Below are positions 33,162-46,586 of a DNA stretch of 64,000 nucleotides, one piece after another. This stretch comes from Iris pallida. Taxonomy: Eukaryota > Streptophyta > Magnoliopsida > Asparagales > Iridaceae. The notes under the pieces are model-generated. The model was not told where the DNA came from. It was given only the letters and a program-made list of their open reading frames with translations, and did not search any database. The DNA lies in assembly GCA_029216955.1 (NCBI GenBank), contig JANAVB010004068.1:1-64000 (forward strand). Direction: 5' to 3'. Numbering within the stretch: the stretch's first letter is position 1; every line of letters begins with the position of its first letter. Made by a program: the position numbers and the translations under genes.

Positions 33162-34519
33162 ACTAGGTCATGTCCTAACCCCAAGTCTTACTAGGCCTAA
33201 CCAAGACTATCCTAGCAAGCACCAATAATACAATGCTATACAAGCCAACATACACCCAACTCTATATAGCATGCAATTATTCAATACTCAAATAGGCAAG
33301 AATTCACATTAGATATACACTAGGTAATCTATTACTTTAAGCTATACATGTCTACACATATATACACATGCATATAATGGTATTCAACATTAGGTCTATA
33401 ATCATGGCATTTCAAATGGCTGTATAAACTTATATATTACAATACAATATGCTAACATATATATAATATACATACATAGCTAAGTTAACTATATTCATAA
33501 ATACTTATTTAAGAGGCTATGTATGTGTATGTGAATATGGCAAAGGGCAAGTGAGGGTTAAATGGGCATACATAGTGTTACATATCAAAGAGTGTCAAAG
33601 CGTAAGTGAACAAAGTGTCAAGTGTGATAGTGTCAACATAGTATAAGGGTACATGAGGTAATATAGAATTTGTGTTAACATAGAATATTACATCTCAATT
33701 TGTATATTGCATACATTATCTATTATTATATTACATTCATGCTTGCATTCATTCATCATTTATTTATTCTCTTGCACTACTATATATATGCACCATACAT
33801 TACATACTATGGAACCTACATATTCATTACAAGCCATACTTATACATGCTTACATTAGATAGGATACTTACACCTCATACATCACTTATTTAACTATTTA
33901 CTTATGCTTGCATTCTCTATTTAGTTACATAATGTATATACATTAACATGGGTTAAAATCAAATAGAACATTATATTATACACAAGGGTGCACAAAATGC
34001 ATATACCGAAGTAACTCCTACTAATAATCAATACTGTACCAACTCAGCATGAATTAATTCTAGGATTAAAGTATGTTATAGATCTATGTGTTAGCTTTTC
34101 GAAACTTCAAACGGATCGCGTTTTTGTTTCCGGAAACTCCCGGAATCGCAAAAACATCAAGAACGCGTTTGTCTTTCGTACAGCTGACACTCAAATAATT
34201 CTCCAGAAAGTCACAGAATGAATTAGGCCTATTAATACATGTTTTTGGAAAGCTAACTTCAATACGCTTCTTTAAAAAAACGGGAGACTAAACCGAACTT
34301 TGAGCTAGAAGTTATGACATTTCTAAGTTAGGGCTGAAATTAAAAACGTGTATAAAAATCATGACGGATTTAGATAGTTTGAGCCAAAAGAATACACAAT
34401 ATATCCTAATTATCCACAACAATAATGACAATAATAATATTAGGAACCACACTCACAAACTTGATATATAATCATCATGAACCATTTATTACATATATAA
34501 ATGTAGATACACTCTCATT

Positions 34520-34522
<3 letters not shown>

Positions 34523-34586
<64 letters not shown>
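34523..34586. repeat. (AT)n microsatellite in the 3' LTR of A
   Basis: An AT run of about 60 bp, continuing after the SINE at about 34,708-34,758. In the 5' LTR the run is a single block at about 41,569-41,639. The SINE inserted into this run. Confidence 0.95.
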
Positions 34587-34587
<1 letters not shown>

Positions 34588-34707
34588 TTTTTTTTTTTTT
34601 TTTGGAACCAGGTAAATTGTTTCTGGAATCGCTCCCACTGGGATTCGAACTCCTGACCACTCGGGCCTCATACATCTCTCTTAACCACTAGGCTAGAGGT
34701 CATTTGC
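34587..34707 (-). mobile_element. tRNA-derived SINE
   Basis: On the - strand there is an A box (TAGCCTAGTGGTTAAGAG, 34,677-34,694) and a B box (GGAGTTCGAATCCC, 34,640-34,653) spaced as in a tRNA-type RNA polymerase III promoter. A short unrelated body and a 17-base poly-A tail (34,587-34,603) follow. It is absent at the same point of the other LTR. The target duplication cannot be defined because both flanks are AT repeat. It has no coding capacity and would depend on LINE reverse transcriptase. Confidence 0.88.
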
Positions 34708-35767
34708 TATATATATATATATATATATAGATATAATATAATATATATATATATATACATACACAAATCTATATATGTAACATGAACACATCTATAAGAG
34801 ATACATGAATGAAATGTAAAGTACTCAAGAACTCATCTCTACATATTCAAATCTGAGATTTAATATGAATTAATTCATTTAATCAATATTTTAAATATAA
34901 AGTGTGTCCAAGTTTGGGGTTTTCCCCATGAACACAAGACACAACAATAATCAATAGAAATCTCCAAAGGACACATAATGGACACAAGAGGACACAAAAT
35001 AGGGACACAACAATGGGGGTCATTCCTATGGTTAAAACTTTCCTAAATGCAAAATGAAGAAATAAAAGAGAAGGAAATATTACCTAAAGGAGAAAATCCA
35101 AGGAGAAAGGCTTCTTCCTTGGGAGAGCTTGACAGCACTTGGGGAAGAAGACTTCTCAAAGAAAGAAATGAGATGGGAGTCCTATTAGGGCCGGCCACAA
35201 TGGTTATATCCCCCCTTCATTGAATTTACAAGTTTGCCCCTCCCTTAGTTACAAGTGTTGAAAATAATTTTGGTTAGGGTTTGGGGGTAAAAGGGTCAAA
35301 TAAAAAAACTCTAAATGGTTAACCTAATAATTAGGATTATGACTAATCTTTCTAACATGACTAATTAAAATGTGGGCCATGGCTAACTAATGCATGGGTC
35401 CAACTAGAGTCTAAGTTACCCCGGGTCCCCGTTACAAGTCGGATTGAGATGAAATTCGAACCCGACTCAATAACCCCAAAACAATATCATAAATAATAAA
35501 TAAATATCAAAATAATTCAAAGAGATCAAATGCAAAATATCCTTAGGCCAGAAATGACATTAAAATATCATAATCACATGGTTAGGCTCTAGGTCAAACA
35601 GTCTCTAGGGTTTCACTAGCAAAACGTCAAAACCACAAGTCATTGATTTAAATAATTTTAAAATGATTTAAAATCACCAAAATCATATCATAATTAAATA
35701 TCATTATTAAAATAATTATAAACACGAAATTTTAAAATTACCCTCATTTGGAAAACTGGGTGCTACA

Positions 35768-38700
35768 ACTCTACCCACCTTAGAAAAATTTTGTCCTCGA
35801 AATTTAAGATCGATAGTACTCCTTCTAGAGCCTCTAACCTACCCAATATCTAAGGTAACACTTCCTAATATTGGAATAATAAATGAACATCTAGATAGTG
35901 TCAATCTAGGAATACCTCCAATACTGCTCTGCTGTACGGCGGTAATGGAACTTCAATAAAATATGGACTGGAACCTATATCCAAGGGACTGGACCTATTT
36001 TAAAGTGGTCTTAACTAAGGATGGAAAGGAACTGATCATAGGCTACAGGTATGCTCAAACTATTATCTTCCTATTAACCATCTATTAATATATTCTATTA
36101 CCATAGGACGATGTATTACTAAGACATATAGGCCCCTATCTCTCACAACACATTTATACTCACCAAAACTAGTACATCCTATCAAGGCTGATACTATAAT
36201 CTCTCATAAATCTTAAGCTACATGTTTATAACACACATCCCCACATCAAGGACTAACCTATATATATCTACAATTGATACTAATGGGGTGACATCCCTAT
36301 TTTCCAACAATCAAGGTCTAATTTTTTTTTATCTAAATCATGCAATTTGAAGGAATAGTATACAAGGTCAGGGCATACCATATCAGTTGGAAGTCTCACC
36401 TAGGTACACTAATCATTCTAGGTCAAAACAGTACTATGGTATCAACACACAAACAATCTAGGTGTCCTAATTGGAATGGTAAGGGAACAACAATCATCAA
36501 GGTTGTAGGGCTGTCTACCATCCTATATAAAAATTGGTCATTAACAAGCAACTAAGAAATTATTAAAAGGTTACTATTCCATAAATAGCAAAAATTGAAA
36601 ATTTAGGCACAATAAATCATAAATAGATTTTTGTCTTGACACGATCTAAGTTGATCAATTTCGGGATAAAACGAGATTTGGGCAAGAAGGGAAATCAATA
36701 AATCAAAGTATGAGCACGAGCATCCAATGATGGAGGTTCAGGTCATGATTAAATTTAATTCGACTGAGTACGAATACGAGGTTCATAGGCGATAAAAGAT
36801 TTCAAGGAGAATTGTCAAGGCTGTCGCAAATGAGACTCTAGGGTCAAGTTTAACTATGTCTCCATTCTCGTAGATTGATACATGAAAAAGCGAACCAAAG
36901 TGCAATAGGTTGATCAGGCCATCATGTACCGGTTCTGATTAGACAATATGTTAGTGGGTGGCCACCCAATAAAATATGTCATGACCAAGCTCGAAAATAG
37001 ATAAGCTTGCAAAACTAAGGCTAATTTAGCAGCACAAGATATAAGGATGGTAATGATGAAAGGAATTATATAGTCCAAGTTCTTAACCAAACGGGTCAAG
37101 TAATCATTAAGGTACAGGTTAAGCGTCTAAGGAAACAAGCAGAACACCATCACATGTCGGGTCAAAGAATTGAGTCAAGGCTGGATTTCTAATTCAAATA
37201 AGAAGAAATTTAGTATAATGGTAGAGGTTATAGTTTAGCCAGTTGACCAGAAAATCATATCAAGAAAATAGAGTACAAGAAGACGGGTTTTAGTGGGACA
37301 TGATATACCTACACGAAGGTGAGCTCGTCTAGGTCTTGCATATAAGATTTGTTGGAGGGTAACAGCTAGTATTACATTCCGAATATCAAAGTCACGATAA
37401 GGAACGTCAAGGATCTCAATTAGAAAGTGGGAGTTCAAGAGGTGGTAATTAATGCACAAAAATAATGAAGATCGAGTTAGTCATCTGCTTCTGATACTCT
37501 TAAGTTCATCTGGTCATAACTTGCCAATCACATCTTTACCTCACCAGTCTCCATATGAAAATTTAACCTTTACTTAAACCCTTACCATGACTACCGTAGG
37601 CAATTCCCAATTTCCAAACATCACTCTTGAAGCACAGCCCTCACATCTAGGAATCAACATTAACCATTTATTTAAATTTCCAAGTTCTTTCACCTTGTCT
37701 TAAATTTGACCCAAAACCTCTAAATCCCGTTTACGAATTCCTTGAACTTGTTCAAATTGTTCCCTCGTATTATTTAATTTAAATCTCTAGGCCTTACAAA
37801 ACTTATCTTCCATCATAAAATCAACTTCTATTTTCTTCGACATACACCCTTGAATATTATTCTCCTAAAAATATTTCACAACAATCTCTAAACTTCCATA
37901 ACTTTGTGTTCTCTCTATCCCTAGTCATTTTCTCGCAACATCTTGTTTAATATCCTTATTAAACACAATTAACTTCTCTTTTCCATTACTAACCTTCTAC
38001 ACAGCCTCAGAGTAAAAGTTTTCCCCAGAATCAATAACCAAGATTTTCTAAGTTCTCAAAACTAGGTTGACCTCTGATATCCTCATTAGTTTTGAATACA
38101 CCTATAAACTATCTCATAACCCTAAAATTTCTCTAAATGTAATTGTTTCCAGATTGGCAGTATACATCTCTTTATTTTTCGAGACCTTTACCACATTTTT
38201 ATCTCAAGTTTCTATATGGAACACTCCACATTTGATTTCCTTTAGATCATCATATAATAACCAGTTACGTCTTCTCTGAGCTACATGATTTACGTCACTT
38301 TCTTAGCCTTCTCCATGCAAAAGATACGAAGATTCAAGGGTTTGAAGTACATCTGGTAGGGATGACAAGATATGGGTAATTAATGTAATGAGACAGAGTT
38401 TAAGATAAGAGGTAAATAAGAATGCAAGAGAATAATGGCGAGAAAGAATAATGAAGATATGTTCCTTCTCATCGGTTCAAACAGAGGAACCCATCAAGCT
38501 TAAATTCAATAGCAAGGAATGAGGGTGAATCCAAACAAGAGGAAAAAGAATTCCAATTGAAGTTCAAAATGAGTTTCTCAGGGGTCGTCCCAGAAATTTC
38601 TCAAAGAATCCTACGTGTGATTGAGTACCTTGGATTTGAAAATATTAATCTAAATACAAAATTAAATCAACAACTACAAAATTTTATCAAAATCATCAAC

Positions 38701-38990
38701 TAATACCAGGATTCAAAGTTCTACAATGATCCACAAAATCAAATTCAAATCAAGGAAAAAGGTGAATCAAAACAAGGAAAAGGAGTTTAAATCGAAATTC
38801 AAAATGAGATTCTCAAGGGTCACCCCAGGAATCTCTTAAGGAATCCTAACAGTGATTGAGTATCCTCTCATCCTAACATCTTAATTTATATATCCTATAG
38901 CAGGCCCCGTAGTAGTACAACTAAGTCGTTGCGCTACTACGAAATCGCACTAATGCGAATCTCGACCTGCATGGGCCACCACTAAAAATG
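35768..38990 (-). mobile_element. Element A internal region, non-coding
   Basis: It begins (35,768-35,806, - strand) with the polypurine module AATTTCGAGGACAAAATTTT...GGTGGGTAGAGT before the LTR. It ends at the other side with CATTTTTA and the block GTGGTGGCCCATGCAGGTC. No stretch gives a recognisable protein on either strand; open frames are under 80 codons. The part at about 36,740-37,020 aligns with 48,745-49,020 in the interior of C, including GTTCTGATTAGACAATATG, although the LTRs of A and C are unrelated. Two further short repeats surround GAATCCTA...GTGATTGAGTA at about 38,590 and 38,830. Confidence 0.85.
38964..38982 (-). promoter_or_regulatory. Priming-end block of A
   Basis: The - strand reads GTGGTGGCCCATGCAGGTC, 8 nt inside the 5' LTR, identical to the blocks in C, D and E. 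Confidence 0.75.
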
Positions 38991-41565
38991 TGTCACGACC
39001 CGCACCCTAGAGTTAGGGCACGAGAAGTGGGTACATCCAGCCTACGTCGCAGTGTCGACGGTAGAACGCTGTCCTAGGTCTCATGCATCTAACAGTATAA
39101 GGCTAAACAGTTTATACTCCCCGAATGGGGGTGACTTAGCAGATACAGACTCAATCACATCTAAGGTAGAGCATGATAAGGATAGATAAAACATGAAATC
39201 TAAAAGAGGTACAACAGAGAGAAATCTAAGTGTCTAAGATACACAAATCCAAAAATACATCTCAAATCTCCAAACTCAGATACAGTAATCCATAAAGTAA
39301 ATACAACTCCAGACAATTGAAAATAGCTAACTAAACAACCTCTAATGTGTCTCCTCTAGGCTAGCAGGCAGTCTCCAAGCTATCTGTAAGATTTATCAAC
39401 GGGTCCAGTCAGGACAGGAGCGAGTACAGTACATCTCAACAATATCATAACAGGTTAGAAAATATAAACATGCTAGAGAGTAAGATACAGGATCTGAAGA
39501 AATAACATGATAAAAAAGAGAGAGACTGTAAGTAAATAGCTACACTAAATAGAAAACTATCAGTGACTAGTGATTCAGAGCACAAGATGATTATGTAAAC
39601 GGCACGATATTGTATACGAGTAATCTACAGAGGTTGTACACGAGTAATCTACTGGATTGATTACATAACCACTTCTACTCCCCCGCCCCAATCAATACAC
39701 AAGGATCTAGATATGATATGTTATTGCACACGAAGTATAGTCGCACACGAGATCATGTGAATACATGAATATATACGATTTCACACGATTTGTACACAAT
39801 GTCACGAATACAAGGAGTACACGATGCTCACGATAAAGTACACGAACACGAATACCCGATGTATCCGCTAAGGGGATAACATCGCACAACAAGATCCATA
39901 TAATACTAATCCGTGTTTCCAACATGTCAGCATCATGTAAAGTAATCTAAAGCAGGAAATATAATCCTAAACAAGATATGAAATGATCAGAAAATGTACT
40001 CGCCTGGTGTCTAAATGTCCAAAGTAAATATACTGTCCGAGGAGAGGTGTCTGGCTCCTAATCAGAACAGCACAAGTCACAATATGTCCAAAAGGGTAAT
40101 ATAAAGCACTACAATGCATTCTACATGAATCTAGGTCAAACTAGGCCAAAGTCAACCCTTGGTCAACTCTGGTCAACTGCACTAGTCAAACTAGGTCAAA
40201 CTAGGTCATGTCCTAACCCAGCAAGTCTTACTAGGCCTAACCAAGACTATCCTAGCAAGCACATAACAATACAATGCTATACAAGCCAACATACACCCAA
40301 CTCTATATAGCATACAATTATTCAATACTCAAATAGGCAAGAATTCACATTAGATATACACTAGGTAATCTATTACTTTAAGCTATACATGTCTACACAT
40401 ATATACACATGCATATATTGGTATTCAATATTAGGTCTATAATCATGGCATTTCAAATGGCTGTATAAACTTATATATTACAATACAATATGCTAACATA
40501 TATATAATATACATACATAGCTAAGTTAACTATATTCATAAATACTTATTTAAGAGACTATGTATGTGTATGTGAATATGGCAAAGGGGCAAGTGAGGTT
40601 TAAATGGGCATACATAGTGTATACATATCAAAGTGTCAAAGCGTAAGTGAACAAAGTGTCAAGTGTGATAGTGTCAACATAGTGTAAGGGGTACATGAGG
40701 TAATATAGAATTTGTGTTAACATAGAACATTACATCTCATTAACTTGTATATGCATACATTACATCTATTTTATATTACATTCATGCTTGTATTCATTCA
40801 TCATTCATTTATTCTCTTGCACTATTATATGCACCATACATTACATACTATGGAACCTACATATTCATTACAAGCCATACTTATACATGCTTACATTAGA
40901 TAGGATACTTACACCTCATACATCACTTATTTAACCATTTACTCATGCTTGCATTCTCTATTTAGTTACATAATGTATATACATTAACATGGGTTAAAAT
41001 CAAATAGAACATTATATACACACAAGGGTGCACAAAATGCATATGCCGAATAGTAACTCCTACTAATAATCAATACTGTACCAACTCAGCATGAATTAAA
41101 TTCTAGGATTAAAGTATGTTATAGATCTATGTGTTAGCTTTCTGAAACTTCAAACGGATCGCGTTTTCGTTTCCGGAAACTCCCGGAATCGCGAAAACAC
41201 CGAGAACGCGTTTGTCTTTCGTACAGTTGACACTCAAATAATTCTCTAGAAAGTCACAGAATGAATTAGACCTATTAATACATGTTTTTGGAAAGCTAAC
41301 TTCAATACGCTTCTTTTAAGAAAAACAGGAGACTAAACTGAGCTTTGAGCTACAAGTTATGACATTTCTAAGTTAGGGCTGAAATTAAAAACGTGTATAA
41401 AAATCATGACGGATTTAGATAGTTTGAGCCAAAAGAATACACAATATATATCCTAATTATCCACAACAATAATGACAATAATAATATGAGGAACCACACT
41501 CACAAACTGATTATATAATCATCATGACCATTTATTACATATATAAATATAGATTCACTCTCATT

Positions 41566-41643
<78 letters not shown>

Positions 41644-42646
41644 CACAAATCTATATATGTAACATGAACACATCTATAAGAGATACATGAATGAAATATA
41701 AAGTACTCAAGAACACATCTCTACATATTCAAATCTGAGATTTAATATGAATAATTCATTTAATCAATATTTTAAATATAAAGTGTGTCCAAGTTTGGGG
41801 GTTTTCTCCATGAACACAAGACACAACAATAATACAATAGAAATCCCTAAAGGACACATAATAGACACAAGAGGACACAAAATAGGGACACAACAATGGA
41901 GGTCATTCCTATGGTTAAAACTTTCCTAAATGCAAAATGAAGAAATAAAAGAGAAGGAAATATTACCTAAAGGAGAGAAAATCTAAGGAGAAAGGTTTCT
42001 TCCTTGGGAGAGCTTGAGAGCACTTGGGGAAGAAGACTTCTCAAAGAACGGAAATGAGATGGGAGTCCTATTAGGGCCGGCCACAATGGTTATATCCCCC
42101 CTTCATTGAATATTACAAGTTTGCCCCTCCCTTAGTTACAAGTGTTTAAAACAATTTTGGTTAGGGTTTGGGGGTAAAAGGGTCAAATAAAAAAAACTCT
42201 AAATGGTTAACCTAATAATTAGGATTATGACTAATCTTTCTAACATAACTAATTAAAATGTGGGCCATGGCTAACTAATGCATGGGTCCAACTAGAGTCT
42301 AAGTTACCCCGGGTCCCCGTTACAAGTCAGATTGAGATGAAATTCGAACCCGACTCAAATAACCCCAAAACAATATCATAAATAATAAAATAAATATCAA
42401 AATAATTCAAAGAGGTCAATGCAAAATATCCTTAGGCCAGAAATGACATTAAAATATCATAATCACATGGTTAGGCTCTAGGTCAAACAGTCTCTAGGGT
42501 TTCACTAGCAAAACGTCAAAACCACAAGTCATTGATTTAAATAATTTTAAAATTACCAAAATCATATCATGAATTAAATATCATTATTAAAATAATTATA
42601 AACACAAAATTTCAAATTACCCTCATTTGGAAAACTGGGTGCTACA
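38991..42646 (-). mobile_element. 5' LTR of A
   Basis: It matches the 3' LTR but lacks the SINE and has an uninterrupted AT run. The ends are TGTCACGACCCGCACC (38,991) and GGGTGCTACA (42,646). The target copy GTGAC follows at 42,647. No coding frame is conserved with the other LTR. Confidence 0.93.
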
Positions 42647-42651
42647 GTGAC

Positions 42652-43606
42652 AGTACAGACTATTCATGTCATCTCCAGAATAAATCCCATTCGGGTATTG
42701 ATGAGAAAATTGAGCATTCTTAACTCTAGGTTAGCTACCTGGGCGATGTTGCTCACTCCTTATGACATGGTTTATATACCTCAAAAATCAGTGAAGGGTC
42801 AAGCATTAGCTGATTTTTTAGCTGCTTATCCTATACCTGAAACATCAAAGCTATATGAGGACATTCCAGATGAAGTTGTGGATTGCAATATGACTTTGAA
42901 AAATGACATATGGCAATTATATTTTGACGGAGCATCACGGGTTGGACCTAAAGGTAATATTGTCTCTGGAGTAGGAATCGTCTTGGTTTCTCCTGACAAA
43001 GTGGTCATATACTGTACCTATTCTCTCAATGAGCCATGCTCTAACAATATAGCAGAATATAATGCTTTACTGATTGGTCTCCAAGTCGCAAAACAATTGG
43101 ATATTGAATTCCTGGAAGCCTATGGAGATTCTCAACTGATTGTTAATCAGGTTAGAGGGACTTATGAAGTCAGAAATCCTGATCTTATCCCTTATCATCA
43201 AGTGGTAGTCGAATTGGTCCTTTCATTCAAAGGATTCTTCATTGAATTCGTCCCACGTTCTCAGAATGTGGAGGCTGATGCTCTTGCTAGCCTAGCTGCA
43301 GACTTGGCTATTCCAATCCGAAGACAAAATACAATTACTTTGTTGGACCGAGATTTATGCTGTATCAAGAATAATCTGTATATTGAACAAAGTTATACTA
43401 CAGAGTCAAGTTCCCAACAGAGGGATTGGAGAACTCCATTCATTGATTATGCGGTTCATAGGATTTTGCCTGAAGATCCAAAAGAAGCTGCATCAATCAA
43501 GAGACGATCATTTCGATTTTATTATGATTCATCTTTACATATGTTATATCGTCGCTCATATGATGGACTCTTGCTGCGCTGTTTCTCAGAAAGTGAAGCC
43601 AAATAA
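42652..43606 (+). pseudogene. B RNase H connection and second (archaeal-type) RNase H
   Basis: The frame resumes after A with VQTIHVISRINPIRVLMRK, YDMVYIPQKSVKGQALADFL and then a complete RNase H-like domain: LYFDGASRVGPKGNIVSGVG, NNIAEYNALLIGLQVAKQL, AYGDSQLIVNQVRGTYEV, FVPRSQNVEADALASLA. The Asp-Glu-Asp-Asp set of the RNase H fold is present (DGAS, AEYNAL, GDSQL, EADALA). A second RNase H after the normal one is a known trait of the plant Tat group. About 318 codons are open without a stop, the longest intact piece of B. The original start lies before A, so it is not an independent gene. Confidence 0.9.
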
Positions 43607-44680
43607 ACACTCCGAGAAGCTAATGATGGTGTTTGTGGTGCTCATCAACCGGGTCCGAAATTACAAGACCCTATTCGAAGAATGGGGTATTATTGGCCTT
43701 CTATGATAGCAGATGCTGTAGACTATGCCATAAGATGTAAAGCATGTCAGATTTATGCTGATTTTATTCATCAACCATCTAAATTTCTACATCCTACAGC
43801 AGCCTCTTAGCCTTTCGAAGCTTGGGGTATGGATGTCATTGGTCCTATTAACCCTCCTTCTGTTAAAGGACATCGGTTTATATTAGATATAACCGATTAC
43901 TTTTCAAAGTGGGCAGAATCAGTTCCCCTCACTAAAGTAAAAACATCTAATGTGATCAGCTTCATTGAGCACCATGTCATTTATCGTTTTGGGATTCCTC
44001 GACGGATAATTCATGACAATGGTCCACAATTTGCCAGTCAGGCATTTTATCGGTTCTGTGATAATAATCAAATTCAAAATCTGGCTTCTACGGCTTATAA
44101 TCCAGCTGCTAATGGTTTAGCCGAAGCCTTCAATAAGACGATCATTAAACTTCTCAAAAAGTTTGTCTCTTCTAATAAACATGATTGGAATGAGAAACTT
44201 GGAGAATGTTTATGGGCTTATCGAATAACAGTTCGGACTCCTACTGGTTTTACACCATTTTCATTGGTTTATGGATGTGAGGCTGTTCTTCCCTTGGAAA
44301 TCCAGATTCCATCTCTACGAATAGCTATTGCTAATGAGCTAACTATAGAGAACAATGGTCGCTTACGACTCCAAGAACTTGAAGGATTGGACGAGAAGCG
44401 TCTTCAAGCAAAACAACATATTGAGCTATATCAAGCCCGTATATCTCGAACTTTCAATCGTAAAGTTAAAGAGAGGGTATTCAAGATTGGCGAGTTGGTA
44501 TTAGCCGTTCAAAGACCGATGATTATGAATCACAAAAGTAAAGGGAAATTCCAAGCAAAATAGGAGGGCCTTTATGTAATTGAGACCGTGTTTTCTAATG
44601 GCGCCTATCGGTTATCAAAGCCTAATGGAGATCTACTCATGATGCCGATCAATGGCAAATTTCTTAACTATGTATAAAAA
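43607..44680 (+). pseudogene. B integrase
   Basis: The zinc-binding start is seen as HQPGPKLQDPIRRMGYYWPS and AIRCKACQIYAD in shifted frames (43,640-43,770), with a stop at 43,808. The catalytic core from 43,829 reads MDVIGPINPPSVKGHRF, IIHDNGPQFAS and AANGLAEAFNKTIIKLL, giving the D, D, E triad. The C-terminal part ends VYGCEAVLPLEIQIPSL, then KIGELVLAVQRP. A TAG at 44,561 precedes GLYVIETVFSNGAYRL and NGKFLNYV at 44,676. No chromodomain is seen, as expected outside the chromoviruses. Confidence 0.9.
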
Positions 44681-44740
44681 AAAGAGAGATGGAAAGAAAA
44701 TAAAATTTCTTTTATTATTATTTTTGTTCTGAATAAAGGA

Positions 44741-45034
44741 TTAAGGACGAGGACCAATGCCTTCCTTATTGAATACATAGTCAGCCAATGCTTCAAAGGC
44801 ATCGTTGCCTGAGTTCATAAAAAACCTGCAGGCAGCCATCCTCAGCGCTTCTTCTTCAGGAGTCTTCCCTGGCTCTACTAAGAAAGCAAAGATGTCTTGT
44901 GGTGGCTTGGGAGTAGAAGAACTTTTGCCTACTTCGGTTGGGCCTGATACAGTTGGCTCAACGGGGTGCATCTCGATGACGTCCTCAACCTCATTGGAGA
45001 CTTCATTCTTTTGCTGCACGCCCTTAGAAGACAT
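44741..45034 (-). CDS. Antisense ORF 1 of B (97 aa)
   Basis: The ATG at 45,034 (context GAAAATGTCTTC) opens a 97-codon frame ending at 44,741: MSSKGVQQKNEVSNEVEDVI, a Ser/Pro/Lys linker, then an acidic-to-helical C-terminus (PGKTPEEEALRMAACRFFMN and DAFEALADYVF). It lies 60 bp after pol and runs against it. Antisense ORFs between pol and the 3' LTR are known in plant Tat/Ogre and Athila elements, function unknown. No domain is recognised. The intact frame in an element whose other genes are broken is notable, but 97 codons could survive by chance. Confidence 0.55.
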   Translation of the reverse strand: MSSKGVQQKNEVSNEVEDVIEMHPVEPTVSGPTEVGKSSSTPKPPQDIFAFLVEPGKTPEEEALRMAACRFFMNSGNDAFEALADYVFNKEGIGPRP

Positions 45035-45379
45035 TTTCGATAGAGGAGTAGAAATAAGAATGAAATGTTACAAAGAGTTCTCACCTATTTATAGGAGAGA
45101 TCTATTAATGAACCAGTCTTTGAAGTTGAAAACAACTGTTCATTCTCGAAAAGACCTGTCCGTTCATTACATCAGATTCATCCATTTAATTATGGAATTG
45201 AATTAACCTTTTTCTTTTCCCAAAGATATGTTGGTTCATTCATTAATATTGGCATATATCCTCTAATGACATCTGTCTTCTTAATCCCCAGCTACCAAGG
45301 TTTGGTTAAGCTGGTTACTCGTCTCTTCGGAGAGAAATTTTGATCTTCTATCTTACCAGTTGGTATAGAAAGTTAAATT

Positions 45380-45600
45380 TATTATTTATCACATTTTTAT
45401 GACCTCTGAATAAATACTGAATTTGTTTGTATTTCCTATCTATCATGTTCCTTTGACCTCTGCATGGATATTAATCTACTTTTCTTTGAGTTCTTACATA
45501 CTGTCATGTCCATATTACCTCTGATAGTATTGTATACTCTAAAAACAGAAAACAAGATTTCATTATCTATCATGTCTATATTACCTCTGGATAGATACAA
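45380..45600. repeat. Four degenerate copies of a TATCATGT...ACCTCTG unit
   Basis: TTATCACATTTTTATGACCT, CTATCATGTTCCTTTGACCT, CTGTCATGTCCATATTACCT and CTATCATGTCTATATTACCT occur at about 45,386, 45,440, 45,502 and 45,569, each followed by CTG and A/T-rich sequence. Spacing is 54-67 bp. Confidence 0.75.
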
Positions 45601-46586
45601 ATCATTGAGCATAGAAGACTTGTCATTTCCATTCTCATTTCATCATAAAAGTCTATTACATTTCTTAGACTTTCTTACAAATCATAATAGAAATCTATTA
45701 CATCTTGGATTTTCATTCTATACAACAACGATGACCTAATCGAGATCTATTTCTTCTTTGGATCTTCTTGTTGGTGTCAATTCCTTACTGTCTGAGCCTC
45801 AATGGCGACCAGAACAGTAGGAATCAAACTCTGGTCTTCTCTCTCAGACGAGAGGAGAATCCCAGAGTATGGCAGCCCGAAGACGTGTTGCTGCCAATAC
45901 AATTGGTGGAGAAGTGGCGACCTTTCAGAGGAGATAGGAATGTATCCAGCATTGGGATACGATTCCTAGTCCTGCCGTGAAAGGAACTCTACTACCCAAT
46001 TTCTCGGGATAGAGTTGACTCCACCATCCAACTTTCCGTGTATAAAGGCTCTTCCTACCATCTTAGGAAGACCCTTTTATCCCACAAAAAGTTCTGAGTT
46101 GTCTGGTTTGCGCGTCAAAAGCGCATGAGCTCCCTGATGTTGATGTCAGAATAATGCTCCTCACAGCATCCAAATCACCAATACCGGTTCTGGAAAAGTT
46201 CTTCAGCCAAGCTTCTGCAGAAAACAACAGAGAAAATTTTTCAACAGAAGTATCATCAGCCACTTACTAGTCAAGTAAAGATTCAACAAAGTCTTTTTAC
46301 GCCTGTAATTCATGTGTATCTTATCTACAAGGCTTTACGCCAGTATTTCATATGCACTTTATTCAACAAGGCTTTTTACGCCCGTGTTTTATGTGCATCT
46401 TATCTAAATGGTTTTACGCTAATGTTTTACGTACAATGCTCTATATCTGTTAAGGATTTGCGCTCGTTTAAAGATCGACATCTGTTTTTAACAAAAAATT
46501 CAAAAGCAGACGATCGATTTACGAGTCAAACTTACCATTAAGGTCAGATGATTCGGCTCTAAGAGTGGTTTAATCAATGTCTGGTG

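Larger units (their letters stand above)
31969..35767 (-). mobile_element. 3' LTR of A (with SINE)
   Basis: On the + strand it runs from TGTCACGACCCGCACC at 31,969 to AAACTGGGTGCTACA at 35,767. It matches 38,991-42,646 closely along its whole length. Differences include small indels, a different AT-repeat length and a SINE of about 120 bp (34,587-34,707) present only here. Features kept in both LTRs are the stem-loop, a cluster of TTGACY motifs and a CG-containing block (GCGTTTTTGTTTCCGGAAAC at about 34,127). No coding frame is conserved. Confidence 0.93.
31969..42646 (-). mobile_element. Element A: 10.7-kb LTR element without coding domains (LARD-like)
   Basis: Two LTRs of 3.8 and 3.7 kb flank a 3.2-kb internal region. 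GTGAC is duplicated at 31,964-31,968 and 42,647-42,651 and interrupts the RNase H frame of B. Orientation is given by the polypurine module at 35,768 and the priming-end block at 38,964-38,982, so it runs on the - strand, antisense to B. No gag or pol fragment is found on either strand. Long LTRs with a non-coding interior fit the class called LARD (large retrotransposon derivatives). It must have been moved by another element's enzymes. Confidence 0.93.

Noticed and set aside
34640..34694. tRNA gene
   Set aside because: A and B boxes are present but there is no cloverleaf or acceptor stem, and a poly-A tail follows. It is a SINE.
35768..38990. Hidden gag or pol remnants in the interior of A
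   Set aside because: I looked on both strands for RT (DD), integrase and zinc-knuckle motifs and found none. Frames are short and unlike the B or D proteins.
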